Source: Nonomuraea pusilla (lineage in GTDB: Bacteria > Actinomycetota > Actinomycetes > Streptosporangiales > Streptosporangiaceae). Taken from it: a stretch of 64,000 nt of DNA. The stretch is from positions 186,001 to 250,000 of the forward strand of contig NZ_FOBF01000009.1 in NCBI RefSeq assembly GCF_900109355.1, written 5' to 3'. The notes under the pieces are model-generated. The model saw only the letters and a list, made by a program, of their open reading frames with translations. It did not search any database and was not told the DNA's origin. The position numbers and the translations under genes were made by a program. Below are positions 50,451-59,062 of the stretch, piece after piece (position 1 is the first letter of the stretch; the number at the start of each line of letters is the position of its first letter).

Positions 50451-50762
50451 TTACTTCTCGATGATCGCGAGAACGTCGCGGGCGGAGAGCACGAGGTACT
50501 CCTCGCCGCCGTACTTGACCTCGGTGCCGCCGTACTTGCTGTAGAGGACGATGTCGCCCTCGTTGACGTCGAGCGGAATCCGCTTCTCGCCGTCCTCGTC
50601 CCAGTTGCCGGGGCCCACCGCGAGGACCTTGCCCTCCTGCGGCTTCTCCTTGGCGGTGTCCGGGATGACCAGGCCGGAAGCGGTGGTCTGCTCGGCCTCA
50701 AGCGGCTGGACCACGATGCGGTCGCCGAGCGGCTTAACGGGAACTCTGGTGGCGGTCGTCAC
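50451..50762 (-). CDS. groES: Co-chaperonin GroES
   Basis: A 103-residue GroES: PVKPLGDRIVVQPLEAEQTT, the mobile loop TTASGLVIPDTAKEKPQEG, VLAVGPG and EYLVLSARDVLAIIEK. It caps the GroEL ring. The start is GTG 50760-50762 with GGGGAGG 6 nt upstream. First gene of the groES-groEL1 heat-shock operon. Confidence 0.96.
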   Translation of the reverse strand: MTTATRVPVKPLGDRIVVQPLEAEQTTASGLVIPDTAKEKPQEGKVLAVGPGNWDEDGEKRIPLDVNEGDIVLYSKYGGTEVKYGGEEYLVLSARDVLAIIEK

Positions 50763-50851
50763 GATCGGACCTCCCCTTCAGATTTGACTGATCTAGAAGA
50801 GGCGACCAGCGGGGCCTGCCGTCGCGGGTGTCAGACCTGCCTCGTCGCACG

Positions 50852-50878
50852 TTGGCACTCTCAAGGGGAGAGTGCCAA
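50852..50878. promoter_or_regulatory. CIRCE operator (HrcA binding site)
   Basis: TTGGCACTC-N9-GAGTGCCAA, a perfect 9+9 inverted repeat that matches the CIRCE consensus at all but one position per arm. It sits right at the predicted transcription start of groES-groEL, where HrcA would block RNA polymerase. Confidence 0.95.
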
Positions 50879-50883
50879 CAGGA

Positions 50884-50912
50884 AACATATGCAAGAGGGG
50901 CTTGACAGTCAA
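50884..50912 (-). promoter_or_regulatory. groES-groEL promoter
   Basis: On the minus strand TTGACT (-35, complement of 50907-50912) and TATGTT (-10, complement of 50884-50889) are separated by exactly 17 nt. RNA would start around 50876-50878, inside CIRCE. The best sigma-70 promoter in the window. Confidence 0.85.
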
Positions 50913-50957
50913 CACGAACGCGTCCGCTGAGGGCGATCAGCGGCGAACTGCCCGCGA

Positions 50958-51809
50958 TCAGGCGTACGAGCCCTCGACGAGATCGGCGACGACGCCGGGA
51001 CGCGTGGGGTTCCAGCCTAGGGCCGCCCTGGTCCGCGCGGCGCCGACACGCTGGCCGAGCGCCAGGGCCTGCGCGAAGCCCTCGCCCAGCACGGCGGCGG
51101 CCTCCTCCAGCGGCCACGGTCGCGCCACCGGCTCCGCCCCGGCGGCCCGCGCGGCGGCCACGGCCACCTCGGTGACCGGCACCCCCTCCTCGCTGATGCC
51201 GTGGTAGACGGCCGCCCCGCCCTTCTCCGCGGCGGTCACCAGCAGGTCGGCCAGGTCGTCGACGTGGACGAACGTCCAGGTCGGCACCGCGCCCCCCGCG
51301 CTGACGTAAACGCCCTCGCCGCGCTGCGCGGCCTGCGCCTTCAGCAGCGCGGCGATGCCGCCGCCGCGCCCGTGCACGACGCCCGGCCGCACGACCGTGC
51401 CGCCCGCGTCCAGCACCAGGCGCTCGATCTCCGGCCGGTACGCCACCGCCGGGATCGGGTCCACCGGGCTCTCCTCGTCGCCGCCGTCGGACGGTCCGAG
51501 CACCCAGACCCCGCTGACGTACAGGAGCCTCTTGCCGGTGCGCGTCAGGGCGGCGATCGCCTCCAGGTCGGTCTCGCGGTCGCCGGTCAGGTTCGCGGTG
51601 TGGACGATGACGTCGATCTCGGGGGTCACGGCGGCGAGGGCGGTGCCGTCGGCCAGGTCGCCGTACCGCTCGTCGGCCACGCCGGGCAGCCTCCTGGAGC
51701 CGTCCGCGGAAGGCCGGACCACCGCGGCCACCTCGTGACCCCGCTCGGCCAGGCGCTCCAGCAGGACTCCTCCGATGTATCCCGTCGCGCCCAGAACCAG
51801 GACCTTCAT
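50958..51809 (-). CDS. NAD(P)-dependent epimerase/dehydratase-like (extended SDR)
   Basis: A 283-residue extended SDR. VLVLGATGYIGGVLLERL at 3-20 holds the nucleotide-binding GxxGxxG. The usual YxxxK is replaced around the active site (VAYRPEIERLV), as in atypical SDRs, so it may be a reductase or a regulatory NmrA-like protein. TWTFVHVDDLADLLV is typical of the C-terminal half. It is divergent from a MarR regulator with shared dyad operators, so MarR probably represses it. Substrate unknown. Confidence 0.8.
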   Translation of the reverse strand: MKVLVLGATGYIGGVLLERLAERGHEVAAVVRPSADGSRRLPGVADERYGDLADGTALAAVTPEIDVIVHTANLTGDRETDLEAIAALTRTGKRLLYVSGVWVLGPSDGGDEESPVDPIPAVAYRPEIERLVLDAGGTVVRPGVVHGRGGGIAALLKAQAAQRGEGVYVSAGGAVPTWTFVHVDDLADLLVTAAEKGGAAVYHGISEEGVPVTEVAVAAARAAGAEPVARPWPLEEAAAVLGEGFAQALALGQRVGAARTRAALGWNPTRPGVVADLVEGSYA

Positions 51810-51828
51810 TGTCCCACCTCAAAAATTT

Positions 51829-51851
51829 CGACGTTGAACTTTTCAACGTCG
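51829..51851. promoter_or_regulatory. Perfect dyad operator, epimerase/MarR intergenic region
   Basis: CGACGTTGAA-ctt-TTCAACGTCG, 10-bp arms with a 3-nt spacer. A related half-type site TTTCAACATCG follows at about 51874-51884, close to the MarR -10 box. Both are good candidates for MarR binding. Confidence 0.7.
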
Positions 51852-51896
51852 AGGTTAGCGTGCCGGGCATGACATTTCAACATCGAAGCTTTGGGG

Positions 51897-51902
51897 TACG
51901 CT
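51897..51902 (+). promoter_or_regulatory. -10 box of a leaderless marR message
   Basis: TACGCT ends exactly 7 nt before ATG 51910. GAGGGG lies between but is too close to the ATG to be needed as a ribosome site. Confidence 0.45.
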
Positions 51903-51909
51903 GAGGGGC

Positions 51910-52404
51910 ATGGACGACGCGGTCGACGTGATACTCGGGCAGTGGGCACGCGCGCGCCCCGACGCCAACGTGTCCGCCATGGGCGTGGTCGGCCGGGTCT
52001 CGCGCGCCTCGCGCCTGCTCGAACGCGGCGTGAAGGAGTTCTTCGCCGAGCACGGCCTGGAGGCGTGGGAGTTCGACATGCTCGCCACGCTGCTGCGCAG
52101 CGAGAACGCCACCATGTGCATGAAGGACCTGTCCGCCTCCGCCATGGTCAGCCCAGGCGCGCTGACCAACCGCATGGACCACCTCGTGGAGCGCGGCCTG
52201 GTCGAGCGGCACCCGGCGCCCCACAACCGGCGCATGACGATGGTCGTCCTCACCGACGAGGGCAGGGCCCTCGCCGGCGACCTGCTCGACCTCCACCTCG
52301 CCAACGAGGAGCGCCTGCTGGAGGGCCTCACGCAGGACGAGCGCGACGCGCTGGCCGGCCTGCTGCGCAAACTGCTGGTCTCGCTCGGCGACACCCGGCT
52401 CTGA
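51910..52404 (+). CDS. MarR-family transcriptional regulator
   Basis: A 164-residue MarR protein. The winged helix-turn-helix spans MCMKDLSASAMVSPGALTNR, then MDHLVERGLVERHPAPHNRR, with the wing MTMVVLTDEGRALA. N- and C-terminal helices form the dimer interface. It is divergent from the epimerase gene with a perfect operator between them, a classic autoregulated ligand-responsive arrangement. Its 3' end is duplicated immediately downstream. Confidence 0.9.
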   Translation: MDDAVDVILGQWARARPDANVSAMGVVGRVSRASRLLERGVKEFFAEHGLEAWEFDMLATLLRSENATMCMKDLSASAMVSPGALTNRMDHLVERGLVERHPAPHNRRMTMVVLTDEGRALAGDLLDLHLANEERLLEGLTQDERDALAGLLRKLLVSLGDTRL

Positions 52405-52461
52405 GCACGAGCGGGCCTGCTGCGCAAGCTGCTGGTCTCGCTCGGCGACATCGGGCTCTGA
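52357..52461. repeat. Duplicated 3' end of marR (48 bp, 57-bp period)
   Basis: 52357-52404 (last 15 codons plus stop) recurs at 52414-52461 with 45 of 48 bases identical. One difference is a silent AAA/AAG change; two others would alter residues. The second copy is outside the gene. Confidence 0.92.
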
Positions 52462-52497
52462 ACGCGGCATCCCGCGCGAGGCGCTAACGTCGTCGCC

Positions 52498-53757
52498 GTG
52501 GACCTCGACGCCTTCACCGAGCTGCTGACCCCGCGCGGGCAGCGGGCGCTGGCGGAGGCCGAGGAACTCACCGGAGCCGACCCGGTCGCCGCAGCCACCA
52601 CGCTGCGCAGGACGTACGACGCGGCTCTCACCTCCGCCGCGCTCACGCAGGCCGGGCTGCGGGCGAGGGCGCGGGCCAAGTTCGGCGACGACGCCGCGCG
52701 CATGTACTTCACCCCGCACGGCCTCGAACAGTCCACGAGGGCCGAGGTCGCCGCCCACCGCGCCCGCCGCCTGACCGCCACGCCGAACAGCCCGCAGCCC
52801 GCACCCCAGCCCGGACAGCAGCCCGTGCGGGAGCCCGTGCCCTCGGGTCGACGGCAGGCCGGGCCGCGCGTCGTCGACGCCTGCTGCGGCATCGGCGGCG
52901 ACCTGCTCGCGCTCGCCCGCGCGGGATGCGCCGTCGACGCCGTCGAGGCCGACCCCCTGACCGCCGCCGTCGCGCGCGCCAACGCCCGCGCGCTCGGCGT
53001 GGCCGACCTGGTGACGGTCTCGGTGGGCGACGCCGCCGACGTCGAGCCCGAACGGTACGACGCGCTGTTCGCCGACCCGGCCAGGCGCACCGGCAGGGGC
53101 AGGACGTTCGACCCCATGGCCTACTCCCCGCCCTGGCCCGTCGTGCTCGACCTGGTCGCGCGGGCGGCGCGGGCGTGCCTCAAGGTCGCCCCCGGCATCC
53201 CGTACGAGTTCATCCCGGCCGGCGCCGAGGCCGAGTGGGTGTCGTACAAGGGGGAGGTCAAGGAGGCCACGATCTGGACCGGGCCGGGCACGGCCCCGCC
53301 CGGCGGGCTGCTCAGGCGCGCCACGCTGCTGCCCGGGGGCCACACCCTCACCGCCACCGGAGTCCAGGCCCCCGTCGGCCCCGTCGGCCGGTACGTCTAC
53401 GAGCCCGACGGCGCCGCCGTGCGCGCGCACCTGGTGGGCGAGGTGGCCGAGCTGGTGGGCGGCAGGCTCGCCGACCCCATGATCGCCTACATCACCGGCG
53501 ACGCCGCCGTCGACACCCCCTGGGCCTCCAGGTACGAGGTCCAGGAGGTCATGCCGTTCTCGCTGAAAAGGCTGCGGGCGGCGCTCAGGGAACGCCGGGT
53601 CGGAAACCTCACGCTGAAAAAGCGGGGCTCCGCCGTGGACATCGAACGGCTGCGCGCGGATTTGCGGCTTTCCGGCGATGAATCGGCCGTCGTGATTCTC
53701 ACCAGGATCGCCAACAAACCCTCGGCCATCATCTGCAACCCTTCCCGACCTGCCTGA
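52498..53757 (+). CDS. Class I SAM-dependent methyltransferase with THUMP-like C-terminal domain
   Basis: A 419-residue protein. An N-terminal helical domain (1-85) with KFGDDAARMYFTPHGLEQST is followed by a Pro/Gln-rich linker and the methyltransferase core: VVDACCGIGGDLLALA (motif I), AVEADPLTAAVARANA and LFADPARRTGRGR (a DPAR catalytic loop seen in nucleic-acid methyltransferases). The C-terminal region (about 340-419) matches the THUMP-like domain, ending KKRGSAVDIERLRADL. Probably an RNA methyltransferase of unknown target. TAACGT 7 nt before GTG 52498 suggests a leaderless message. Confidence 0.8.
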   Translation: MDLDAFTELLTPRGQRALAEAEELTGADPVAAATTLRRTYDAALTSAALTQAGLRARARAKFGDDAARMYFTPHGLEQSTRAEVAAHRARRLTATPNSPQPAPQPGQQPVREPVPSGRRQAGPRVVDACCGIGGDLLALARAGCAVDAVEADPLTAAVARANARALGVADLVTVSVGDAADVEPERYDALFADPARRTGRGRTFDPMAYSPPWPVVLDLVARAARACLKVAPGIPYEFIPAGAEAEWVSYKGEVKEATIWTGPGTAPPGGLLRRATLLPGGHTLTATGVQAPVGPVGRYVYEPDGAAVRAHLVGEVAELVGGRLADPMIAYITGDAAVDTPWASRYEVQEVMPFSLKRLRAALRERRVGNLTLKKRGSAVDIERLRADLRLSGDESAVVILTRIANKPSAIICNPSRPA

Positions 53758-53950
53758 ACGGCAAATCAGGCCATTATCCCGTCAATCGCGATCTTTCACG
53801 TCGCCACCGCCTGACCTTGATCGAAAGGCTAAGGTGGACGCGCGGGAGTTCTCCCCCTCTTGCCATTAGTCGCGTTCTCGCCTTTCCATCTGCAAACCGG
53901 ACCTACCCCACCGCTGCGCGGCACCCCGTCGGCGAGCGAAGGAGCTTTCG

Positions 53951-55738
53951 GTGGACCATTCCAACCACACCACCCTTCTTCAGGCAGGCGGCCAGACACC
54001 CGTCCACGAGAGGATGCGAGACCTGCTGGCGCGCGCCGCTCAGGACCACGTCTACGAGCAGCGCACCCAGGGCGCGATCCTCGACGAGATCCGCCAGCGG
54101 CTCGAAGGCATGGAGTGGCTGCTGCGCGAGGTGCGCGAGCGCGAGCTCGGCGGCCTCAGCGGCACCCTGGAGGCCGTGAGCGGGCGGCTCGACGACTTCA
54201 CGTCCAAGCCGCCGATGTGGGCGGAAGGGCTGGCGCAGCACGTCGAGGCGGTGCGCGACCACGTCGACGCGGTGGGCGAGCAGGTCGGGGCGGTCGACGC
54301 CAGGGTGCACAGCGTCAGCCAGACCGTCACCCCGGTGGCCGAGCTGCCGGGCGTGCTCGAAGACCTGGGCGCGATGGGCGAGAGCGTCGAGGAGGCGCTC
54401 AGGCGGCTGCAGTCAGTGCTCGACGGCACCGACGGCATCACCAGGGGCATGGCCGAGTTCGCCGCCAAGCTGACCCAGCTCCACTCCGGCATGGAGGCCG
54501 CGGCCGGCCGCTTCTCCAGGCTCGACAAGTCGCTGGCCGACCTGACCGCCCGCACCGAGCGCGTCGAGGGCGTCGTCACCGGGCTGGTCGCGGGCGTCGG
54601 CGAGCGCGTCTCCGGCATCGCCGAGCAGGTGTGCGTCAAGGTCGACGCGGCCGAGCAGCACCTGACCGTCCGGCTCGACGAGACCGGGCAGCGCGTCGCG
54701 GCGCGGCTCGACGCCGCCGACGAGCGGCTCACGTCCCGCCTGGCCGACGCCGACCAGCGCATCACCGCCCGGCTCGACGCCGCCGACGAGCGGCTGGCCG
54801 CCCGGCTCGCCGAGGCCGAGCAGCACATCGCCGCCCGCCTCGACGACACCGGCCAGCGCGTCGCCGACCAGCTCGACGAGACGGAGCAGCGGCTCACCGG
54901 CCGCCTCGACGGCATCGACAGCAGGAGCGACCGCGCCGAGGGGCGGCTCATCGCCGTCGAGACCCGGCTCACCTCCATCGACGGCCGCCTGGAGACCACC
55001 GACGAATGCCTGTCCGAGCTCGACGCCCGCCTCGACGGCGTCGACGGCAAGGTCACCGGGCTCGACAAGCGGCTCACGTCCGTCGACGGGCAGCTCGGCA
55101 CGCTCGACAAGCGCTTCGGCTCCTTCGACGCCCACCTCGCCCGCCACGACGACCGCTTCGACGCCCTCGACGTCCGCGTCGACAACCGGTTCACCAGGCT
55201 CGACGAGCGCATCGGCGAGTCCGCGACGCGCAGCGAGGGCCGCTTCAACAAGCTCGACAACCAGATCGAGTCGATCGACGAGCGGCTGGGCGAGGCCGAG
55301 GAGCACCTCATCAGCCGCTTCGACGCCGTCGACGGCGCGGTGGGCGGGCTCGACACCCGCTTCAACGGCCTCGACACCCACCTCAGCGGGCTCGCCACCC
55401 GCGCCGAGCGGGCCACCGAGCAGCTGGAGGCCGTCGACGACCGCGTCGAGGCCGTCAGTCAGCGCGTGAGCCAGCTCCCCGCCGCCCTCGGCATCCCCGA
55501 GCAGCTCGGCGACCTGCTGGAGACGAAGGCCACCGACCAGGCCGACCGGCTCACGGCCGCCGCCGCCGCGCTGACCGATCTCGTCCGCTCGCGTCCCGAC
55601 CGCGACGAGCTGGAAAAGACCGTGTCCGGCATCGTCCAGCCCGCCACCACCGACCTCACCAAGCGCCTCAGCGCCCTGGAGGAGACCATGCTGGCGCTGG
55701 CCGAAGCCCTCCTGCGCCCCACCCGCGGCAAGGACTGA
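53951..55738 (+). CDS. Long coiled-coil protein with hendecad and heptad repeats
   Basis: A 595-residue protein without signal or membrane segment. GTG 53951 follows AAGGAG at 6 nt. Residues 231-329 are nine consecutive 11-residue repeats of the type LDAADERLTAR. Residues 340-409 switch to ten clean 7-residue repeats of the type LTSVDGR. The stretches before (60-230) and after (410-520) are also helical and repeat-like, with AEGL, HVEAV and RVEAV units. This predicts a long parallel coil with a change of supercoil sense between the two parts. The family is not recognised; a cytoskeletal, polarity or scaffold role is possible. It ends next to the convergent yciI-like gene. Confidence 0.7.
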   Translation: MDHSNHTTLLQAGGQTPVHERMRDLLARAAQDHVYEQRTQGAILDEIRQRLEGMEWLLREVRERELGGLSGTLEAVSGRLDDFTSKPPMWAEGLAQHVEAVRDHVDAVGEQVGAVDARVHSVSQTVTPVAELPGVLEDLGAMGESVEEALRRLQSVLDGTDGITRGMAEFAAKLTQLHSGMEAAAGRFSRLDKSLADLTARTERVEGVVTGLVAGVGERVSGIAEQVCVKVDAAEQHLTVRLDETGQRVAARLDAADERLTSRLADADQRITARLDAADERLAARLAEAEQHIAARLDDTGQRVADQLDETEQRLTGRLDGIDSRSDRAEGRLIAVETRLTSIDGRLETTDECLSELDARLDGVDGKVTGLDKRLTSVDGQLGTLDKRFGSFDAHLARHDDRFDALDVRVDNRFTRLDERIGESATRSEGRFNKLDNQIESIDERLGEAEEHLISRFDAVDGAVGGLDTRFNGLDTHLSGLATRAERATEQLEAVDDRVEAVSQRVSQLPAALGIPEQLGDLLETKATDQADRLTAAAAALTDLVRSRPDRDELEKTVSGIVQPATTDLTKRLSALEETMLALAEALLRPTRGKD

Positions 55739-55754
55739 CCACCCGCCCCGCCGG

Positions 55755-56312
55755 TTACCGGCCTCGCGCGGCGGGCCTGCCGCCGAAGCGCCAGGGGTGC
55801 ACCTCCACGAGGTCGTCGCCGCCCGCCGGCAGCAGTGCCGCCGCCGACTCCCGGTCGGGCGCCTCCACCAGGGCCGCCCGGCCGAGCCGCGCCACACCGT
55901 CGAGGGCGAGCAGCTCGCCCGAGGCGATCAGGTGCGCCGAGGCTGCCGGCGCGGGGCCGGAGCCGCCCATGGCCAGCACCAGGAAGCGGTTGTAGCCGGC
56001 CACCGCCCCGGTGAAGTCCCACATCGTACGGCCCAGAACGTTGCGGAAGCGGCACAGCAGCACCGACTCGAACACGCCGGCGCGGTAGTACGGCTCGTCG
56101 TAGGCGAACGCGCGGGCGGCCCGCACGTCCGGGAGGTCCACGACGTGCAGGCTGCCCGTCGACTCGGCGTCGTCGTCGTGGCCGGTCAGCGTGGGGCCGC
56201 GGGCCACCATCGCCTCGCCGTACCCGTCCATGAAGGCCCAGTGCTCCTCGCTCAGGCTCAGCTTGAGCGGGAAGGCGCCGGGGCGGTCGCGGCCGTACAC
56301 GAAGAACTCCAC
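55755..56312 (-). CDS. YciI-related domain protein
   Basis: A 185-residue protein. FFVYGRDRPGAFPLKLSLSE, WAFMDGYGEAMVARGPTL, then HVVDLPDVRAARAFAYDEP with YYRAGVFESVLLCRF are the YCII-domain hallmarks (dimeric ferredoxin-like fold with a His-Asp pair). The C-terminal half (110-185) carries a second, divergent ferredoxin-like part. Function unknown. It starts 31 nt after tsaD on the same strand. Confidence 0.75.
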   Translation of the reverse strand: MEFFVYGRDRPGAFPLKLSLSEEHWAFMDGYGEAMVARGPTLTGHDDDAESTGSLHVVDLPDVRAARAFAYDEPYYRAGVFESVLLCRFRNVLGRTMWDFTGAVAGYNRFLVLAMGGSGPAPAASAHLIASGELLALDGVARLGRAALVEAPDRESAAALLPAGGDDLVEVHPWRFGGRPAARGR

Positions 56313-56343
56313 GACCGCCCAGCCTAGATCACCGGGAGGGGCC

Positions 56344-57375
56344 TCAGACGTGGACGGTGGTGATGGGGAGGGAGGAGTCGGCCGGGATGTCGAGCATCGA
56401 GGGGGTGATGCCGGCGGCCACCAGGTTGGAGCCCAGGGCGGCGACCATGGCGCCGTTGTCGGTGCACAGGCCCGGCCTGGGGACGCGCAGCCGCACCCCC
56501 GCCGCGTCGCAGCGCTCCTGGGCGAGGGCGCGCAGCCGCGAGTTGGCCGCCACGCCTCCGCCGATCAGCAGGTCGTGGACGTCGTACTTCTTGCACGCCG
56601 CGAGCGCCTTGCGGGTGAGGACGTCCACGACGGCCTCCTGGAAGGACGCCGCGACGTCGGGGACGTGGATGGTCTCGCCGGCGGCCTGCCGCGCCTCGAC
56701 CCAGCGGGCGACGGCCGTCTTGAGCCCGGAGAAGGAGAAGTCGAGCGTGCCGTCGTCGATCTTGCCGCGCGGGAAGGTGACGGCGGTGCCCGAGCCTTCG
56801 CGGGCGGCCCTGTCGATGTGCGGGCCGCCGGGGAACGGCAGCCCGAGCACGCGGGCCACCTTGTCGAACGCCTCGCCGGCCGCGTCGTCGACGGTGGAGC
56901 CGAGCGAGATGACGTCCTGGGCGACGTCGGGCACGAGCAGCAGCGACGAGTGTCCGCCGGACACGAGCAGCGCGACGCAGGGCTTGGGCAGCGGGCCGTG
57001 TTCGAGCTGGTCGACGGCGACGTGCGCGGCGAGGTGGTTGACGCCGTAGAGGGGCACGCCGAGCCCGAGCGCGTACGACTTGGCGGCGGCGACGCCGACC
57101 AGCAGGGCTCCGGCGAGGCCGGGACCGGCGGTGACGGCGACGGCGTCGACGTCGGAGAGCCTGACGCCGGCGGCGGCGAGCGCGGCCTCGACGGTGGGCG
57201 TCATCGCTTCGAGGTGGGCGCGGGAGGCGACCTCGGGGACGACGCCGCCGAAGCGGGCGTGCTCGTCCATGCTGGAGGCGATGGTGTTGGCCAGCAGCGT
57301 GTGACCGCGGACGAGCCCGATGCCGGTCTCGTCGCAGGACGTCTCGATGCCCAGGACCAGAGGTTCGTCAGCCAT
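56344..57375 (-). CDS. tsaD: tRNA threonylcarbamoyladenosine transferase subunit TsaD
   Basis: A 343-residue Kae1/TsaD ATPase that, with TsaB and TsaE, makes t6A37 of ANN-decoding tRNAs. LGIETSCDETGIGLV at the start, metal-binding GVNHLAAH, SGGHSSLLL, GGGVAANSRLR and the C-terminal CTDNGAMVA. Full length. It overlaps rimI by 8 nt. All three t6A core genes (tsaB, tsaD, tsaE) are within 4 kb; tsaC is not in the window. Confidence 0.96.
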   Translation of the reverse strand: MADEPLVLGIETSCDETGIGLVRGHTLLANTIASSMDEHARFGGVVPEVASRAHLEAMTPTVEAALAAAGVRLSDVDAVAVTAGPGLAGALLVGVAAAKSYALGLGVPLYGVNHLAAHVAVDQLEHGPLPKPCVALLVSGGHSSLLLVPDVAQDVISLGSTVDDAAGEAFDKVARVLGLPFPGGPHIDRAAREGSGTAVTFPRGKIDDGTLDFSFSGLKTAVARWVEARQAAGETIHVPDVAASFQEAVVDVLTRKALAACKKYDVHDLLIGGGVAANSRLRALAQERCDAAGVRLRVPRPGLCTDNGAMVAALGSNLVAAGITPSMLDIPADSSLPITTVHV

Positions 57376-57814
57376 CCAGCTTCCTTCTCATCATGATCGC
57401 GTCGGTGCCGTCGTCGTAGTAGCGGCGGCGGATGCCGATCTCCTCGAACCCGAAATGCTGGTAGACGCCGCGCGCCTGCGCGTTGTCGGCGCGGACCTCC
57501 AGGAAGATCTCCCTGGCTCCTCGCCTGCGTGCCTCGGCCAGCAGCTCGGTGAGCATGGCGCCGCCGACGCCGGTGCCCTGGTGCTCCCGCAGGACGGCGA
57601 TGGTCTGGACGTCGGCCTGGTCGGCGGCGCAGGCGAGCCCGGCGTAGGCGACGATCCTGCCGTCGGCGACGGCCACGACGTAGTGCCTGGTGCGCGGCTG
57701 GTCGGCGAGCTCGCCGCGCATCATGCCCTCGCTCCAGGCGTCGAGCGGGAACATGGCCCGCTCGATGGCCATGACCTCGGGCAGGTCGGCCTCGGTCATC
57801 TGCCGAAGCTTCAC
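57368..57814 (-). CDS. rimI: Ribosomal-protein-alanine N-acetyltransferase RimI
   Basis: A 148-residue GNAT: MTEADLPEVMAIERAMFPLD, QTIAVLREHQGTGVGGAML (acetyl-CoA loop), LEVRADNAQARGVYQHFGF. This is the RimI pattern and its usual place between tsaB and tsaD. It acetylates the N-terminal alanine of ribosomal protein S18 in known cases. It starts at GTG 57812-57814 overlapping the tsaB stop (GTGA). Confidence 0.9.
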   Translation of the reverse strand: MKLRQMTEADLPEVMAIERAMFPLDAWSEGMMRGELADQPRTRHYVVAVADGRIVAYAGLACAADQADVQTIAVLREHQGTGVGGAMLTELLAEARRRGAREIFLEVRADNAQARGVYQHFGFEEIGIRRRYYDDGTDAIMMRRKLDG

Positions 57815-58455
57815 GCCGTCACCCTCTTGGGCGCGCCGGGGACGACCGCGTCGGGCCTGCGCAGGTAGATGGGCCTGGGCGGGTCGAGCGGGGCGCCGGA
57901 GGCGATGCGCTCGGCGGCCAGCGCCGCGAGGAACCCGGCGTACGGGTACGGCGGCTCCCCGCCCTTGCCGAGGACGTCGGGGTAGAGGGCGGCGCCGGCG
58001 CCGACGACGGGCAGGCCGTCGAGCGGCACCTCGGCGGGCCGGTTCACGAAGGGGCCCTCGGCGCGGGTGCGCAGGTCGGCGTACCGGGCCCAGAACACCT
58101 CCTTGCGGCGGGCGTCGGTGGCGACCAGGAACGGCTCGGTGCGCCCGCTGCCGTAGGCGAGGGCGTCGAGCGTGCAGACGCCGTACGCGGGGACGCCGAG
58201 CGTGGCGGCGAGCGCCTGCGCGGTCATGAGGCCGACGCGCAGGCCCGTGTAGGGGCCGGGGCCGCTGCCCGCGGCGATGGCGGTGACGTCGCGCAGCGTG
58301 GCGCCCGCCTCGGCGAGGACACGCTCGACGGTGGGGACGAGCAGCTCGCCGTGGCGCCGGGCGTCGATCGTCGTCGACTCGGCGAGCACCCGCTCCCCGT
58401 CGTGGAGGGCGGCGGTGACGGCGGGAGTCGCGGTATCAAAGGCCAGGACCAGCAC
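57811..58455 (-). CDS. tsaB: tRNA threonylcarbamoyladenosine biosynthesis protein TsaB
   Basis: A 214-residue ASKHA-fold protein, the partner of TsaD. LVLAFDTATPAVTAAL at the start and AIAAGSGPGPYTGLRVGLM in the middle are the TsaB signatures. GTG 58453-58455; TAGGCT (complement of 58464-58469) lies 8 nt upstream, so this gene may begin its own near-leaderless transcript. Coupled to rimI. Confidence 0.92.
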   Translation of the reverse strand: MLVLAFDTATPAVTAALHDGERVLAESTTIDARRHGELLVPTVERVLAEAGATLRDVTAIAAGSGPGPYTGLRVGLMTAQALAATLGVPAYGVCTLDALAYGSGRTEPFLVATDARRKEVFWARYADLRTRAEGPFVNRPAEVPLDGLPVVGAGAALYPDVLGKGGEPPYPYAGFLAALAAERIASGAPLDPPRPIYLRRPDAVVPGAPKRVTA

Positions 58456-58516
58456 GACTGTTTAGCCTACCCGCAGGAGGGGGGCCACCCGGCCGGTACG
58501 CGCGATCCTCCCGCGC

Positions 58517-59056
58517 TCAGGCGCGGGAGGCGTACACGATGATGTTGTCGAGGTACTCGCCCTTGGCGTAGTCGAAGACGCCGCCGCAGGTGACGAGCTT
58601 GAGGCCGTCCTCCAGGTAGACCTTCCGGGTGGGGAAGCGGTCCTTGTGCACCTGCTCGATCGCGTCCACCTTGAACCGCACGACCTTGCCGTCGCTGCGC
58701 TCCACCTTGACGATCTCGCCCTTGCGCAGCTGCCTGAGCCGGTAGAACACGGCGGGCGCGGTCTTGGTGTCGACGTGCCCGACGATGACGGATGCGCCCT
58801 TCTCGCCGGGCACGGCGCTGCCGGTGTACCAGCCGGCGACCTTGGGCTTCTCGTACGGCGGCAGTTCGAGCTCGCCGTCCTTCAACCCGAGCTTCATCAG
58901 GGGCGCCTCGACGTCGATCGAGGGGATGTCGATGGTCTTGGGCACGACGGCGGCCTGCGCGGTGGTGCCGGTGGTGGTCTGCAGGCTCTTGCCGAACGCG
59001 ACGAGGAGGAGGCCCGTGACGGCGCCCGCGACGACCACCCGTCCTGGACGGGCCAT
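58517..59056 (-). CDS. Class F sortase
   Basis: A 179-residue membrane-anchored transpeptidase. N-terminal anchor at about 6-22 (RVVVAGAVTGLLLVAFG), sortase barrel from about 40, catalytic His94 (IVGHVDTK) and Cys157 (KLVTCGGVFDY). The domain ends DNIIVYASRA, as in class F. After Cys157 the only Arg is the penultimate residue 178; Lys165 stands where I expect the catalytic Arg. It starts 6 nt after a lipoprotein gene whose C-terminus looks like a sorting signal. Confidence 0.88.
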   Translation of the reverse strand: MARPGRVVVAGAVTGLLLVAFGKSLQTTTGTTAQAAVVPKTIDIPSIDVEAPLMKLGLKDGELELPPYEKPKVAGWYTGSAVPGEKGASVIVGHVDTKTAPAVFYRLRQLRKGEIVKVERSDGKVVRFKVDAIEQVHKDRFPTRKVYLEDGLKLVTCGGVFDYAKGEYLDNIIVYASRA

Positions 59057-59062
59057 GGGAGC

